Source: a virus. Taken from it: a DNA stretch of 45,107 nt. This document shows positions 21,392 through 29,927 of the stretch, one piece after another (within the stretch, counting starts at the first letter, position 1; each line of letters starts with the position of its first letter). The stretch is taken from positions 1 to 45,107 of the IMG/VR virus record IMGVR_UViG_3300013130_000007; one strand, 5' to 3'. The position numbers and the translations under genes were made by a program. The notes beneath the pieces were generated by a model. The model searched no databases. It worked only from the letters and a program-made list of their open reading frames with translations, and was not told the origin of the DNA.

Positions 21392-24300
21392 ATGGTTCGA
21401 CGTAAAGTCAAAATTTTTGGCGAAACTGTGCCGCAAACAGCTTCAACAGGTAATCCAGTCATTCAACAGGTTTACCTGAAAAGATTGGCTGAAATGCAGC
21501 AAGGTCTGGCGATATTTCCATTGACGGCACCTGGTTTACCTCCGCTACCGCCTAATTCAGCTTTTCTAAGCTATGTGCAAGCTTTGGGAGACGAAGAATC
21601 GAGAGTAGTTGAAGAGGTGGTTAAAAACGAAGAGGGTAAGAAGTCGACCGAGCGTCGGTTGATTTACAGTGACAAGTTGTTGTCCTTGATTCGTTCTGCG
21701 ATTCGTGACCCAGGATTTACGCTGCCTGTTGAAGTCGGTCCTCATCAAGAGAAAGAAGCTACGTTCGTTCCTGGACATTTGTGGGGTGCGGATAAAGCAA
21801 CTGGTCCTCGTGCTGCGGATGTCATGATTATCAACAAGAATCCATGGCTACCTGAGGAGAAGTCTGGTCGCTGTATGGTAGGCGAAGACGGGGTCTTGTT
21901 ATTGGATATCTTTAGGCGATTAAAAGCTAAAGGCGTTGGACGTTTCTACGTTACTCACCTAGTCAAATTTCGCCCACCAGACTGGAAGACTACGCTTAAA
22001 GCCGTTTGGATAAAAGACTGTTTCCACCTGCTTTACCAAGAGCTGAAGATCGTACAACCCAAATTCATTTTGTGCCTTGGCGCAGATGCAAGCAAAGTGC
22101 TTCTTGGCACATCTGCCGGTGTCGCTGAAATGGAAGGTCGCGTTGAAACTTTCCGGTATAACGCAGCTTTATCTGAAAAGGATGGAGACAATCATTGGCG
22201 AGAAGCCAAAGTCATGACTGTCGTTCATCCAAAGCAAGTGATCAGAGACCAGTCTGCGGCGAGGCAGCTTGAAAACGGCGTTGCGCGTTTTGTGGCGCTG
22301 CTTAACAACGTAGATGTCGGTTCAACCGAAAAGGTAGATCATCGAGTTGTCGATAACCACGCAGACTTGCTTCAAACTCTAATCGAGATTGAGCAACAAG
22401 CAGAAGACAACGTTATCGCTGTTGACGCGGAATGGCATGGACAGCATCCGGTAAACAAAGGTAGCTATATGCGTACGATACAGTTCGCATGGGCTCCTAA
22501 GAAAGCTGTAGGGATTAAGCTGCACGAACCTGGCGGTGAAGTTGTTGAAGGGTTTCGAGATGGTTACGTCAATCATCGCTGCATATTGACTAAAACGATT
22601 GCTTTGTTGAATACCTTTTTCAAGGGAGGCGAGTTGGATTTGGGCGACGGTACGAGTGTTACGTTCAAACGTAAGCGCGTAGTTGGTCATTTTTTCAACG
22701 CTGACCTTGAGTGGTTGGTAGCGTATGGAATTGATATTCAGGAATGTTTTCTGGTACCGCTATACGACCACCGTATCACTGAAGAGAACAAGAACACAAA
22801 GCGGTCAAAGCAATATCGCACAGACGGTTTCAAAGTAGGCGAAAATGTTCCTGCTTGGTATCGCACCAAGTACGAAGGCGGCGCGGACACAGGTTTAATG
22901 GCTCATGCAATTGAAGAGACTGCAACCTACAAGCTTGAGACACTGGCTATGCGATACACGACGGCACCGCGGTACGACAAAGAATTACAGGATTGGCGTA
23001 CGAAGTATTGTCAGGAGCAAGGGCTAAAAAGCGGTGATCTTGAAGGTTACGGTATGTGCCCTGATGAGATTCTGTTGCCATACGGTATGTATGACGCAGA
23101 TGTGACACTGCGATTGTTTTACAAGTTTTCTGTGTTACTAGACGAAGATTACGAAGGAAACAATTGCCGCGAAGCATTTTGGGAATCACAAATTGCAACA
23201 CCTTCAGTTCTTGAAATTCATCGTAGCGGTATCACCGTAGACCGTGGTCGAATTGATTTCTTGACTGCAAGGTTTGTGGCAGCAAGATTAAAAATTGAGG
23301 AGCAACTGCGAGCTGAAATCAAGTGGCCAGACTTCAACATTCGATCAACGCAACATGTAAAGGAGTTTTTATTCGGACATAAGCTCAACGGAAGGCTAGA
23401 TAAAGAAACGGGTAAACCTGTAAGGATTAGACCTGAGACTGCAATTAGCTTATCGCTGACACCTTTGTTTGATACAGGTAAACCACCAAAACCGTGGATT
23501 GAAATTATTCGAGCGCATAAGGAACACGAACATGCTCCTAGCACGAATAAGCAAGCCTTGTCTTTGATGGCGCAGCAAGCTCCTAATGCCAACGCTGCAA
23601 GGTTGATCAACACGTTACGAGATTACCGATTTCTGGATCAGGTTCTCAAAACAGTTTTGCGTCCACCTGTAACAGATGACGATACTGGTGAAGCTGTTTT
23701 TGATGACGACGGTAATTGGTCATACGAGGACGGTCTAGCGTCAATGACCTGCGACGACGGAAAGGTCCGGACTCACATTTACCAGACCAAGGAAACCGGC
23801 CGGTGGTCGAGTGCCCGCCCCAACTTGCAGAATATCAGCAAGCAGCGGGACCCTGACTACAAGCGGCTTCTGGGCGACGAGTACAAGTACAGTCTGCGGA
23901 GTGTACTGAAAGCGTCTCCGGGTCATGTGTTGATTGAGGCAGATTACGTAGGTGCTGAGTTGTTTGGTATGGCAGTCATGTCTGGTGATCCTAACATGAT
24001 TGAGCATGCCACACGAAATCAGTTACCAGAAGATCACCCAGACTACTACGACATTCACTCTAATGTGGCCGTGTTTGCGTTTAAGCTGAATTGTTTGCCG
24101 ACCAAAAGTGGTTTGGCTTCAATCGGTAAAAAGCACATTCGTATTGTGGCTAAGTCGGTTATTTTTGGTATTGCTTACGGTCGAGGGGCAAAAGCTATTG
24201 CTGTTGCTGCTAAAGAGCAGGGAATTGAAATTACCGTCGATGAGGCGCAAGCCGTTATCAACGCGATTTTTCAAATGTATCCGTTACTGAAGCCGTTTTT

Positions 24301-24949
24301 TGAGGAGTGTCAGCAAAGGGCTACCGGTCGCTATGTAGATCCTGGAACTGGAGAACTTGTAAAAGAGCGATACCTGTGTAACTGTTACGGACGTTTTCGT
24401 CGGTTTCCTGATTCTGCCGGTGACCTAGCTTTGGCTGCTGAGTTTGAACGTCAAGCAATGAACTATCCGATTCAAAGTATGATTGCTTCTGCTGTAAGTC
24501 GTGCGTTGGCTTACATCCACGACTACAAGATGAAGCAATTTAGAAAAGGTCGGGACATGTTCACAATCCTCCTACAAATTCACGATGCGATTTTGTTGGA
24601 GGTTCCTTACAAATACGTTAAGCACGTGTGTGAGCATGTGTTACCGACGTACATGAGAAAGGCTGTGCCAATTTACCCTTCTAATTTGGAAGGGATACCA
24701 ACAGGTTCGGGGCCTTACTATCTTGGTATTGAAGCTGAGGTGATGGATCATTGGGGCGAAGGATTAACTTTCGAGCAAGCAGTCGAACGTAATCTACCTA
24801 CTGGTCACGGTGGAGTTGAAGGTTGCGTTGTGAACTACAGCAAACCTGGAGAAGCTAAACCGCAGCGTTCTGTTGTCCTGGCTAGTAAAGCAAGGCCTGT
24901 TGCAAATCTTGTTGAACCTGAGAGGTTTCCAAAGAAAAGGAAATGGTAA
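21392..24949 (+). CDS. UDG-like / 3'-5' exonuclease / family A DNA polymerase fusion
   Basis: A 1185-aa replicative polymerase. Residues about 120-300 look like a family-4-type uracil-DNA glycosylase: INKNPWLPEEKSGRCMVGED near 144, FYVTHLVKFRPP near 188, LGADASKVLL, and VVHPKQV near 277. A DEDD proofreading exonuclease follows (AVDAEWHG near 343; GHFFNADLEWLV). The polymerase has motif A IEADYVGAELFGMA near 846, motif B RIVAKSVIFGIAYG near 917, and motif C LQIHDAILLEVP near 1061. Motif C has Ala where Pol I has the Glu of HDE. UDG-PolA fusions are known from other phages. Together with dcd this raises the question of how uracil is handled at the phage fork. The start follows AAGAGGTAATT. Confidence 0.92.
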   Translation: MVRRKVKIFGETVPQTASTGNPVIQQVYLKRLAEMQQGLAIFPLTAPGLPPLPPNSAFLSYVQALGDEESRVVEEVVKNEEGKKSTERRLIYSDKLLSLIRSAIRDPGFTLPVEVGPHQEKEATFVPGHLWGADKATGPRAADVMIINKNPWLPEEKSGRCMVGEDGVLLLDIFRRLKAKGVGRFYVTHLVKFRPPDWKTTLKAVWIKDCFHLLYQELKIVQPKFILCLGADASKVLLGTSAGVAEMEGRVETFRYNAALSEKDGDNHWREAKVMTVVHPKQVIRDQSAARQLENGVARFVALLNNVDVGSTEKVDHRVVDNHADLLQTLIEIEQQAEDNVIAVDAEWHGQHPVNKGSYMRTIQFAWAPKKAVGIKLHEPGGEVVEGFRDGYVNHRCILTKTIALLNTFFKGGELDLGDGTSVTFKRKRVVGHFFNADLEWLVAYGIDIQECFLVPLYDHRITEENKNTKRSKQYRTDGFKVGENVPAWYRTKYEGGADTGLMAHAIEETATYKLETLAMRYTTAPRYDKELQDWRTKYCQEQGLKSGDLEGYGMCPDEILLPYGMYDADVTLRLFYKFSVLLDEDYEGNNCREAFWESQIATPSVLEIHRSGITVDRGRIDFLTARFVAARLKIEEQLRAEIKWPDFNIRSTQHVKEFLFGHKLNGRLDKETGKPVRIRPETAISLSLTPLFDTGKPPKPWIEIIRAHKEHEHAPSTNKQALSLMAQQAPNANAARLINTLRDYRFLDQVLKTVLRPPVTDDDTGEAVFDDDGNWSYEDGLASMTCDDGKVRTHIYQTKETGRWSSARPNLQNISKQRDPDYKRLLGDEYKYSLRSVLKASPGHVLIEADYVGAELFGMAVMSGDPNMIEHATRNQLPEDHPDYYDIHSNVAVFAFKLNCLPTKSGLASIGKKHIRIVAKSVIFGIAYGRGAKAIAVAAKEQGIEITVDEAQAVINAIFQMYPLLKPFFEECQQRATGRYVDPGTGELVKERYLCNCYGRFRRFPDSAGDLALAAEFERQAMNYPIQSMIASAVSRALAYIHDYKMKQFRKGRDMFTILLQIHDAILLEVPYKYVKHVCEHVLPTYMRKAVPIYPSNLEGIPTGSGPYYLGIEAEVMDHWGEGLTFEQAVERNLPTGHGGVEGCVVNYSKPGEAKPQRSVVLASKARPVANLVEPERFPKKRKW

Positions 24950-25633
24950 ATGTTTGTAGTGATTGAGGGTATTGATGGTTCCGGCAAAGGTACCGTAACT
25001 ACGAAGTTACTTGCTACATTAGCGAGTGCAGAGGTGAAAGCAGAGAAACTAAGCTTCCCAAGGTACGAGAACACAAGTTACGGAAAACTTGTTGGACGTT
25101 ATTTGAACGGTGACTTTGGTACTGAAGCCCATCCTTATCTGCATGGTACTTTGTTTGCCATGGATCGGTTTGAAAGTCGGGATTACTTGAAAAACCGATT
25201 GAGCAACTGTGACTTTGTGTTATGTGACCGATACATTCCGTCAAACCTGTGTTATTCCGCAATGAAAGTGGAGGAAGGAGAACGTGATGCGCTGGTAAGA
25301 CATTTTGCGAAGTTCGAGTATGGGTTTCTCCAGATGCCCGTACCTGACGTGATTTTTTTCCTTGACGTTCCGGTAAAGTTTGCAGTCCAAAACATTGCCA
25401 AGAAGGCGACACGCAGCTATACTGATAAGGCCTCGGATATTTTCGAGGCAGATGAGCAGTATCTGAGCCGTGTGCGGTCCTTTTACATGTCGGAACTGAT
25501 AAATTATCATCCGTCTTCGACATGTTTTCAGACCGTCGAATGTGTATCCAATGACAGTCTCAAACCGATTGATGAAATCGTAGAGAATGTGCGTGGAATG
25601 TTGTTTCAAATGTACGAAAGAGGAATTGACTGA
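24950..25633 (+). CDS. tmk: Thymidylate kinase
   Basis: A 227-aa dTMP kinase: the P-loop EGIDGSGKGT at residues 6-15, the DR(Y/H/W) motif as CDRYIPSNLCYS near 92, and a lid-like segment with AKKATRSYTDKA near 145. It phosphorylates dTMP to dTDP, complementing the dCTP deaminase in dTTP supply. It starts directly after the polymerase stop and overlaps the next gene (TGATG). Confidence 0.93.
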   Translation: MFVVIEGIDGSGKGTVTTKLLATLASAEVKAEKLSFPRYENTSYGKLVGRYLNGDFGTEAHPYLHGTLFAMDRFESRDYLKNRLSNCDFVLCDRYIPSNLCYSAMKVEEGERDALVRHFAKFEYGFLQMPVPDVIFFLDVPVKFAVQNIAKKATRSYTDKASDIFEADEQYLSRVRSFYMSELINYHPSSTCFQTVECVSNDSLKPIDEIVENVRGMLFQMYERGID

Positions 25634-27417
25634 TGCGTAAGAAAAGAAGTTTGGTGCCACGTACTCGTGAGTCGGTAAATCGACAGTTGGACAGTACGAA
25701 GGATGACGGATTTGCGATGACTCCGAAAGGAGACTTCAGCATCAATCCAAAGCTCAAGAATGTTCGGTTTGATCGTCTCCGTTGCTACAAGAACGGAAAA
25801 ACCGTCATTCGTATCTGGAACATGCTTGATCCAGAGAACCCCAGTGACGCGTTGCTAAACGGTCGTTTGTCCGCAGTCGACATGGCTGGTCTTGGTGGGA
25901 TGTCCATTTCAGAGCCTGCGTACTGCGTGCAGTATGCTGGTATTAACAAGGACACTATCGGCAATTACCTGTCTAGACCAGAAGATGCTGAGCCGTGTTC
26001 TTACATCATCGCTCGTAGTAAGGCTAGCGTCTATGAGGGTGTCGGGTTCTGGGACGAACCGTATGTCAAGCTGTATGTAACGGCGAAGAAAGCTCGAGAC
26101 ACGGGCGAATTTGGTCACGGTCGTGCTTGGGATCCAAAGTGGAATGCTTTGATGACAAACAAAGAAAACCCAGCTTTGGGTCCGTTCAAGCAACGCCACT
26201 TTGTTGTGTGCTCTGTTTACGAAAATGGTCCATCACTGGACTTGACGCGAGAGCACATTGAGTATCGAAAGTCTGGTAAGGACGTCTCGAAGGATATCGC
26301 TCGTAATGGAATTCCGCTTGGCGAAGGGCCCGAAGATCCTTTGGTTATTCTTCAGCTCCCGATTAGTGCTGGCAAAAAGCTGTTACAGCTTTGCTGCGCT
26401 GAAAAGCAAGATTGGGAAGGCGACGAGAATGTCAATCCATCCGTTATGTTCAAATACGGAGATCCTTGCGGTCATTTCGATGCTAGTTCTGGGATAGTTA
26501 AAGGCGGCGTGTTTTTCACGCTGTACAACCCAGAAAAGGTAGAGATTGAAAAGAACTCAACGTTCCGCGGTATCCTTAATCCGCAAGTGGTTGAGTACGA
26601 AGCAGCGGTGTCGAAGGTGTATGAAGGACCAAACGGCAAATTGACAGCTGATTTGTCGAAAGAACAGGTCGACAATATCTTGTCGAAGCATTTGTTCTTT
26701 TGGAAAGAAAGCAGCGCGGATCCTGAGGATTCGTATTTGTTGCACGAGCCGACAATTGAGGAGCGATGCCTTCTCATTGCAAAGGCGTACAAACAAGTTC
26801 CAAAGCTGCTTGAATTTTGCTGGATGTCGAATCCGGAATACTTGAATTTCGATTCCGTTCAAACTGTTCTCAAGAATCGAAAAGCCGTGTTAGTTCAAAA
26901 GCCTGACATGGACGACGAAGAGGAAGATGAGGACGACGTCGAAGAGGAAGTAGTGCAAACTACTACACCTGCGACAAAGACCAAGACTACGAAGAAAGCA
27001 GACAAACCAAAGAGTGCTGCTGACTTGGTCGACGAATTTGAAGACGATGAGGAAGACGTCAACGCTGCTCAGTCTGATGAAGAGGAATCTTTTGATGACG
27101 AGCCTGTTGTTGCAACGAAATCAAAACCAAATCCAACGAAGAAAAAGCCTCCTTTTGAAGTCGAAGACGATTTCGACGATGAAGACGAGGAAGAGCTTGA
27201 CGAAGACGAGCTTGATGACGATGAGCTCGAGGATGAGGATTTTGATGACGAAGACGATGAGGAAGACGATGCTGAAGAAGAAAAGTCTGACGACTTTGAC
27301 GACGAGGTAGATAATTCCGCAGTGCAAGAGCAATTGAACAATCACCTGTCAAAGGCGAAAGGTCTTGCTCGAAGCAGCAAACGAACTTCAACACCTCCAA
27401 AGGGTAAGAAGTCCTAG
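25633..27417 (+). CDS. Putative ssDNA-binding protein with very long acidic tail
   Basis: A 594-aa protein. Residues about 1-425 form a globular domain that I do not recognise. From about 428 to 575 the chain is low-complexity Asp/Glu with a few Lys/Pro islands, ending in a basic tip (GLARSSKRTSTPPKGKKS). A globular nucleic-acid-binding domain plus an acidic tail is the design of phage SSBs such as T4 gp32 and T7 gp2.5. The position between polymerase/tmk and the RecA-like gene fits, and no other SSB is apparent. The tail is far longer than usual. The stop codon TAG lies inside the array 3 leader. Confidence 0.6.
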   Translation: MRKKRSLVPRTRESVNRQLDSTKDDGFAMTPKGDFSINPKLKNVRFDRLRCYKNGKTVIRIWNMLDPENPSDALLNGRLSAVDMAGLGGMSISEPAYCVQYAGINKDTIGNYLSRPEDAEPCSYIIARSKASVYEGVGFWDEPYVKLYVTAKKARDTGEFGHGRAWDPKWNALMTNKENPALGPFKQRHFVVCSVYENGPSLDLTREHIEYRKSGKDVSKDIARNGIPLGEGPEDPLVILQLPISAGKKLLQLCCAEKQDWEGDENVNPSVMFKYGDPCGHFDASSGIVKGGVFFTLYNPEKVEIEKNSTFRGILNPQVVEYEAAVSKVYEGPNGKLTADLSKEQVDNILSKHLFFWKESSADPEDSYLLHEPTIEERCLLIAKAYKQVPKLLEFCWMSNPEYLNFDSVQTVLKNRKAVLVQKPDMDDEEEDEDDVEEEVVQTTTPATKTKTTKKADKPKSAADLVDEFEDDEEDVNAAQSDEEESFDDEPVVATKSKPNPTKKKPPFEVEDDFDDEDEEELDEDELDDDELEDEDFDDEDDEEDDAEEEKSDDFDDEVDNSAVQEQLNNHLSKAKGLARSSKRTSTPPKGKKS

Positions 27418-27543
27418 TTGTGGCAACATGACTAGAGATGGCCACCTTCAGGCCGACGGCGATGGGTTAAACACTTCGAGTGATTTAGTCCATCGTAGAA
27501 TGCCACTAAAAGTCAGGGATATTCAGGATCAAACCTGATGGCC
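27414..27543 (+). ncRNA. Conserved structured leader/tracr-like element of array 3
   Basis: About 130 bases from the TAG stop of the SSB-like gene to the first repeat. The 5' hairpin is the second type (CTAGTTG-TGG-CAAC followed by GACTAG), shared with array 4 only. The GGCC/GGCC hairpin, the GCGATGG ... CCATCGT stem around CACT-TCG-AGTG, and the TCAGG/CCTGA hairpin are kept. Confidence 0.8.
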
Positions 27544-27784
27544 CCTGAAGTGAAGATAAGAACTTAGATTCACTGAGGGTCGTGGAGGTTGCTTTAGGTT
27601 GTGGCGATGAAAAACCTGAAGTGAAGATAAGAACTTAGATTCACTGAGGGGCAATTGGGTTAGGCTACCCGGTCTTCATCACACTTACCTGAAGTGAAGA
27701 TAAGAACTTAGATTCACTGAGGGATCTCCAGTGGTGACGTTGAAATTGCTTGAAGTGAAGATAAGAACTTAGATTTACTGAGGG
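27544..27784 (+). CRISPR. CRISPR mini-array 3 (4 repeats, 3 spacers)
   Basis: Repeats lie at 27544-27579, 27615-27650, 27688-27723 and 27749-27784. The spacers are 35, 37 and only 25 nt. The last repeat is degenerate at both ends (CTTGAAG start, TTTACTGAGGG end), as expected at the distal end of an array. It separates the SSB-like and RecA-like genes. Confidence 0.95.
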
Positions 27785-27808
27785 CATCCAAGACTGTTAA
27801 TTTTTTTC

Positions 27809-27843
27809 ACGGGGTTAGGGCTAAGCCCTGACCCCGTTTTTTT
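27809..27843 (+). terminator. Intrinsic terminator after CRISPR array 3
   Basis: The stem ACGGGGT-T-AGGGC / GCCCT-G-ACCCCGT, with one mismatch and a TAA loop, is followed by seven T residues. It ends the array transcript 25 bases before the RecA-like gene. Confidence 0.9.
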
Positions 27844-27867
27844 CCTTAAATAAATAGGAGACTTAGT

Positions 27868-29328
27868 GTGGCAGATTTTGATGACTATGAGCTTCCTGAA
27901 ACTCCTGTACCTAGTCCGAAACCGGAACGTAAGGCCGCATCAGAGTCTGAAACGAAGCCAAAACCCAAAGCAAAGTCTAAAGAAAAACCGCAGGCAGTTT
28001 CGGATAAAACTGAACCTGCTCCTAGCAAGAAGCGTGTTGCCAAGCTGGAAGATGGTCGCAAGCTAACCAACAAAGGCATTGAATCGTTGCGTAGTCGTTG
28101 GTCCGCTGAAAATAGTGGACAGAGTCGTAACATGATGATGCAAGGACTGCTAAACGCAGCAAGAAGCAAGTTTGGCGCTGATCGTGTTTTTGGTTCTAGA
28201 GAAGAGTTAGATCAGCTAGCTATTGGCATTCCAACACCTAGCCTAGCTTTTGAGTATTTGATTGCGAACGACATTTTTCCATTGTCGAGCGTCATGATGC
28301 TTGCAGGTAGTTGGGGTAGCTGCAAATCTGCTCTTTCCTACGAGTTCTTTCGTTGGTTTTACGAGCTTAGCGGTTTGGCTGTTCACACTGACACTGAGGA
28401 TAAGTTTGACGCACAGTTTGCGTGTGACATCATGCGAGCACCAAAAGATTCAATGCCAATCATTTCAAACCGTGCAAGTTCGGTTGAGCAAATGCAACAA
28501 ATTTTGACGCATTACTTACGAGAAGTGCAGAAGATGTTGATTGGCACTAAAGAAGAACCTGGGCCAGGTAAAACTGTTCCTGTGTGTTTCTGTATTGATT
28601 CGCTTGCTGGTGCGACTTCTGAAGAAATTCAGGAGAAGATTATGAAAGACGGCATGGCAAATCGAACTCACCCTGTTAACGCTTTGAAGAATTCTATCTT
28701 CCTGCCAGGCATCAAAAAGCAATTTGAGAACTGGCCGTTTACTTTGTTGGTGGTCAACCACCTCAAAGAAAAACTGGATGATATGGGCAATACCCATCAG
28801 TACACGTTAGGTGGCCAGAGTTTCAACTTCCATGAGTCTTTTGAACTGCGTAACTCAATTTGGAAAACCAAATTTCAGAATGCGCAGTTTGAGGGAATTG
28901 GCATTCGTATTCATTGCGCGAAGAATTCTTTTGGACCTACTGGTCGTCGAATCAAAACACGTTTTCTTTGGTGGATTGAAGACGACGCAGAGACAGGTGA
29001 ACCTAGAGACGTTTTTCTTTGGGATTGGAATTGGTCGTTGTGTACGCTGCTGAACGAGATGGACGGAATTCAAAAACAACGGTTGTCTGACCGTGATCTA
29101 CGTATTCAGTGCAAGAGTCCAGCGGCTGATCTTGAGTGTCTGGCAAACTTCCGAGCGGTAGGTATGGGCAAAGACGAGTACTTGCCTTTTCAAGAAGTGG
29201 GTCAGTTGATCCAAGACAACGAAGAGGTATGTAACCGGATTCGTGATGCGTTGAACATCAAGCGAAGATACCATCTTGATCGCCCTTACGATGAGATTAT
29301 CAAAGACCATTTGAAGAAGGCGAAATAG
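27868..29328 (+). CDS. RecA/UvsX-like recombinase
   Basis: A 486-aa RecA-fold ATPase with a Pro/Lys/Glu-rich linker-like N-terminus of about 60 residues. Walker A is AGSWGSCKSALS (about 145-156), again with Cys in the usual P-loop Gly position. Walker B-like VCFCIDSLAG lies near 239 and TLLVVNHLKEK near 290 corresponds to the motif after Walker B in which RecA/UvsX have 'NQ/NH'. It should form filaments on ssDNA for recombination-dependent replication. The GTG start is supported by AGGAG seven bases upstream. A RadA/DnaB-type role is a less likely alternative. Confidence 0.8.
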   Translation: MADFDDYELPETPVPSPKPERKAASESETKPKPKAKSKEKPQAVSDKTEPAPSKKRVAKLEDGRKLTNKGIESLRSRWSAENSGQSRNMMMQGLLNAARSKFGADRVFGSREELDQLAIGIPTPSLAFEYLIANDIFPLSSVMMLAGSWGSCKSALSYEFFRWFYELSGLAVHTDTEDKFDAQFACDIMRAPKDSMPIISNRASSVEQMQQILTHYLREVQKMLIGTKEEPGPGKTVPVCFCIDSLAGATSEEIQEKIMKDGMANRTHPVNALKNSIFLPGIKKQFENWPFTLLVVNHLKEKLDDMGNTHQYTLGGQSFNFHESFELRNSIWKTKFQNAQFEGIGIRIHCAKNSFGPTGRRIKTRFLWWIEDDAETGEPRDVFLWDWNWSLCTLLNEMDGIQKQRLSDRDLRIQCKSPAADLECLANFRAVGMGKDEYLPFQEVGQLIQDNEEVCNRIRDALNIKRRYHLDRPYDEIIKDHLKKAK

Positions 29329-29892
29329 ATGGACAAGATCAATCCGCTAAATCCGTTGCTTGGAAAGATTGAAAAGTTTGAACAAGCCGAATCAGGGATT
29401 AGACAATGGGAGTCGGCTAGAGTAGAGTGGACTTTAAGGAGACTCAAGCTTGAGTCACAGCGCAAGGAAATTTTGGCGTCTTCGGTTGGAAACCAGTATA
29501 CGTTTGCGGAGTTTAGTCGGGTCGTGCCCAGCTTCCCCCTATACTTGATCGCTGAACCGTTAAAGGGTGGTATGCCTATTCACCGCGATCCGCGGTCTAT
29601 CCATCCTATGTGGTTCAAATCTTTTCGCGGACTTCCGTTCGTCAAGCGCTACGAAGAACGGTTTGAGGAGCTATACTCAACATTCAAAGGCAAACCTTTT
29701 GGCATGGTATTTCCACGCAAAGGTTTTGCTCAAGGATTAGTTCTTCACAATGGAGATTGGGATTTGTTCGTGCCGACCCAGTCTAGTTGCCATGTATTCA
29801 AAGGTGGTAAAAAGCACGCGATGACCTTGCTGGTTCAACCCTACAGCGGGTTTGTCGATCACATTCGAGATGGTCTCGGATGGACGTTTTAG
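29329..29892 (+). CDS. Hypothetical protein
   Basis: A 187-aa basic protein starting immediately after the RecA-like stop, so translationally coupled to it. A helical N-terminus (SARVEWTLRRLKLESQRKEI) is followed by a beta-rich C-terminus. No recognised motif. Confidence 0.6.
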   Translation: MDKINPLNPLLGKIEKFEQAESGIRQWESARVEWTLRRLKLESQRKEILASSVGNQYTFAEFSRVVPSFPLYLIAEPLKGGMPIHRDPRSIHPMWFKSFRGLPFVKRYEERFEELYSTFKGKPFGMVFPRKGFAQGLVLHNGDWDLFVPTQSSCHVFKGGKKHAMTLLVQPYSGFVDHIRDGLGWTF

Positions 29893-29927
29893 GGTTAAAT
29901 TCCGGTTTTTAGAAAGTGAAAAAAACC

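Noticed and set aside
24108-24290. Alternative-frame ORFs inside the polymerase and other core genes
   Set aside because: They lie wholly within strongly supported genes and show no motifs of their own.
27069-27341. Poly-serine minus-strand ORF
   Set aside because: An antisense shadow of the Asp/Glu-rich tail of the SSB-like protein.
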